Positions 63,797-64,000 of a stretch of 64,000 nt of DNA are shown one piece after another. A program made the position numbers and the translations under genes. The notes under the pieces are model-generated. The model saw nothing but the letters and a program-made list of their open reading frames with translations. It made no database searches and had not been told where the DNA came from. Position 1 is the stretch's first letter. Every line of letters starts with the position of its first letter. The stretch comes from Cellulophaga baltica (GTDB taxonomy: Bacteria; Bacteroidota; Bacteroidia; Flavobacteriales; Flavobacteriaceae): contig NZ_FNBD01000002.1 of the NCBI RefSeq assembly GCF_900102165.1, positions 466,807 through 530,806 of the forward strand. The letters are read 5' to 3'.

Positions 63797-64000
63797 AACT
63801 ATTTCGATAAAGGGGTTAATATCTTCGACAAAATTCACTATTTATTCCAAGAGAATAACTAATAAAAAATCATAGGTTTTTACAAAAAAGGTGTATTTCA
63901 TCGAAAAAAAGGGTTTTTAATCCGATATTTGACCTGAAAAAACTGATATTTTTATCCATAAAAATCATTTTTAGGTAATTCAGCTTCGATAAAAAGCAAA

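Overview
The window is a chromosomal segment of an AT-rich marine-type Flavobacteriaceae genome (Bacteroidota). The evidence for this is a PorP/SprF-family outer-membrane protein of the type IX secretion/gliding type, a fused hypoxanthine phosphoribosyltransferase-adenylate kinase, many lipoproteins with short lipoboxes, a CarboxypepD_reg-like surface protein, AT-rich ribosome-binding regions without Shine-Dalgarno, and TAnnTTTG-type promoters. No rRNA, tRNA, CRISPR array or prophage was recognised.

Layout. 1-6464 (mostly minus): an S9 peptidase, then a housekeeping operon hpt-adk / two tiny overlapping ORFs / obg / DUF4136 lipoprotein. 6581-11302 (plus): purK, a lipoprotein, purE and an M3 oligopeptidase. 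11459-16754: small accessory genes, namely a secreted-type zincin, zinc-ribbon membrane proteins, a DUF805 protein, a frameshifted gene and a bestrophin-like channel. 16799-19099: topoisomerase III. 19404-26179: accessory lipoproteins, a peroxiredoxin, an S41 peptidase, LemA plus DUF3137, and several copies of a roughly 130-bp palindromic REP-like repeat.

26331-33190 is the most accessory region. A two-gene Hachiman anti-phage system (hamA nuclease and hamB helicase) sits between two roughly 135-bp direct repeats (26331-26465 and 30059-30192), together with an IS110-family transposase remnant. It is followed by a PD-(D/E)xK-like nuclease, a YARHG lipoprotein and a secreted protein, separated by spacers that share ends. 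This looks like a cassette array of integron type; no integrase is present in the window. A related, partial copy of the flanking repeat lies at 19297-19376, and the small hairpin inside the three copies shows a compensatory base change.

33300-39798: a GNAT acetyltransferase, a polysaccharide-lyase-like lipoprotein, an AraC regulator with a second S41 peptidase, OsmC, and a HipA-like kinase/DUF3037 pair. 39978-44066 (minus): a six-gene operon around an SPFH protein, with zinc-ribbon, TPR-like and lipoprotein partners. 44283-47534: a GbsR/MarR-type regulator with its apparent regulon; one palindromic operator occurs three times, before the regulator and before two membrane-protein genes, the second of which leads into a methyltransferase and a TIGR01777 epimerase. 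47536-59142: rhodanese, ECF sigma/anti-sigma pair, UbiA-like prenyltransferase, gcvP, KAS III-like enzyme, methyltransferase-like protein, a second ECF sigma, PhzF, divergent HxlR/VOC pair, and a GMC oxidoreductase. 59212-63796 (minus): a LuxR-type response regulator whose phospho-acceptor Asp is replaced by Glu, then the PorP/SprF-SPOR protein and a PD40-repeat protein, which act at the cell envelope.
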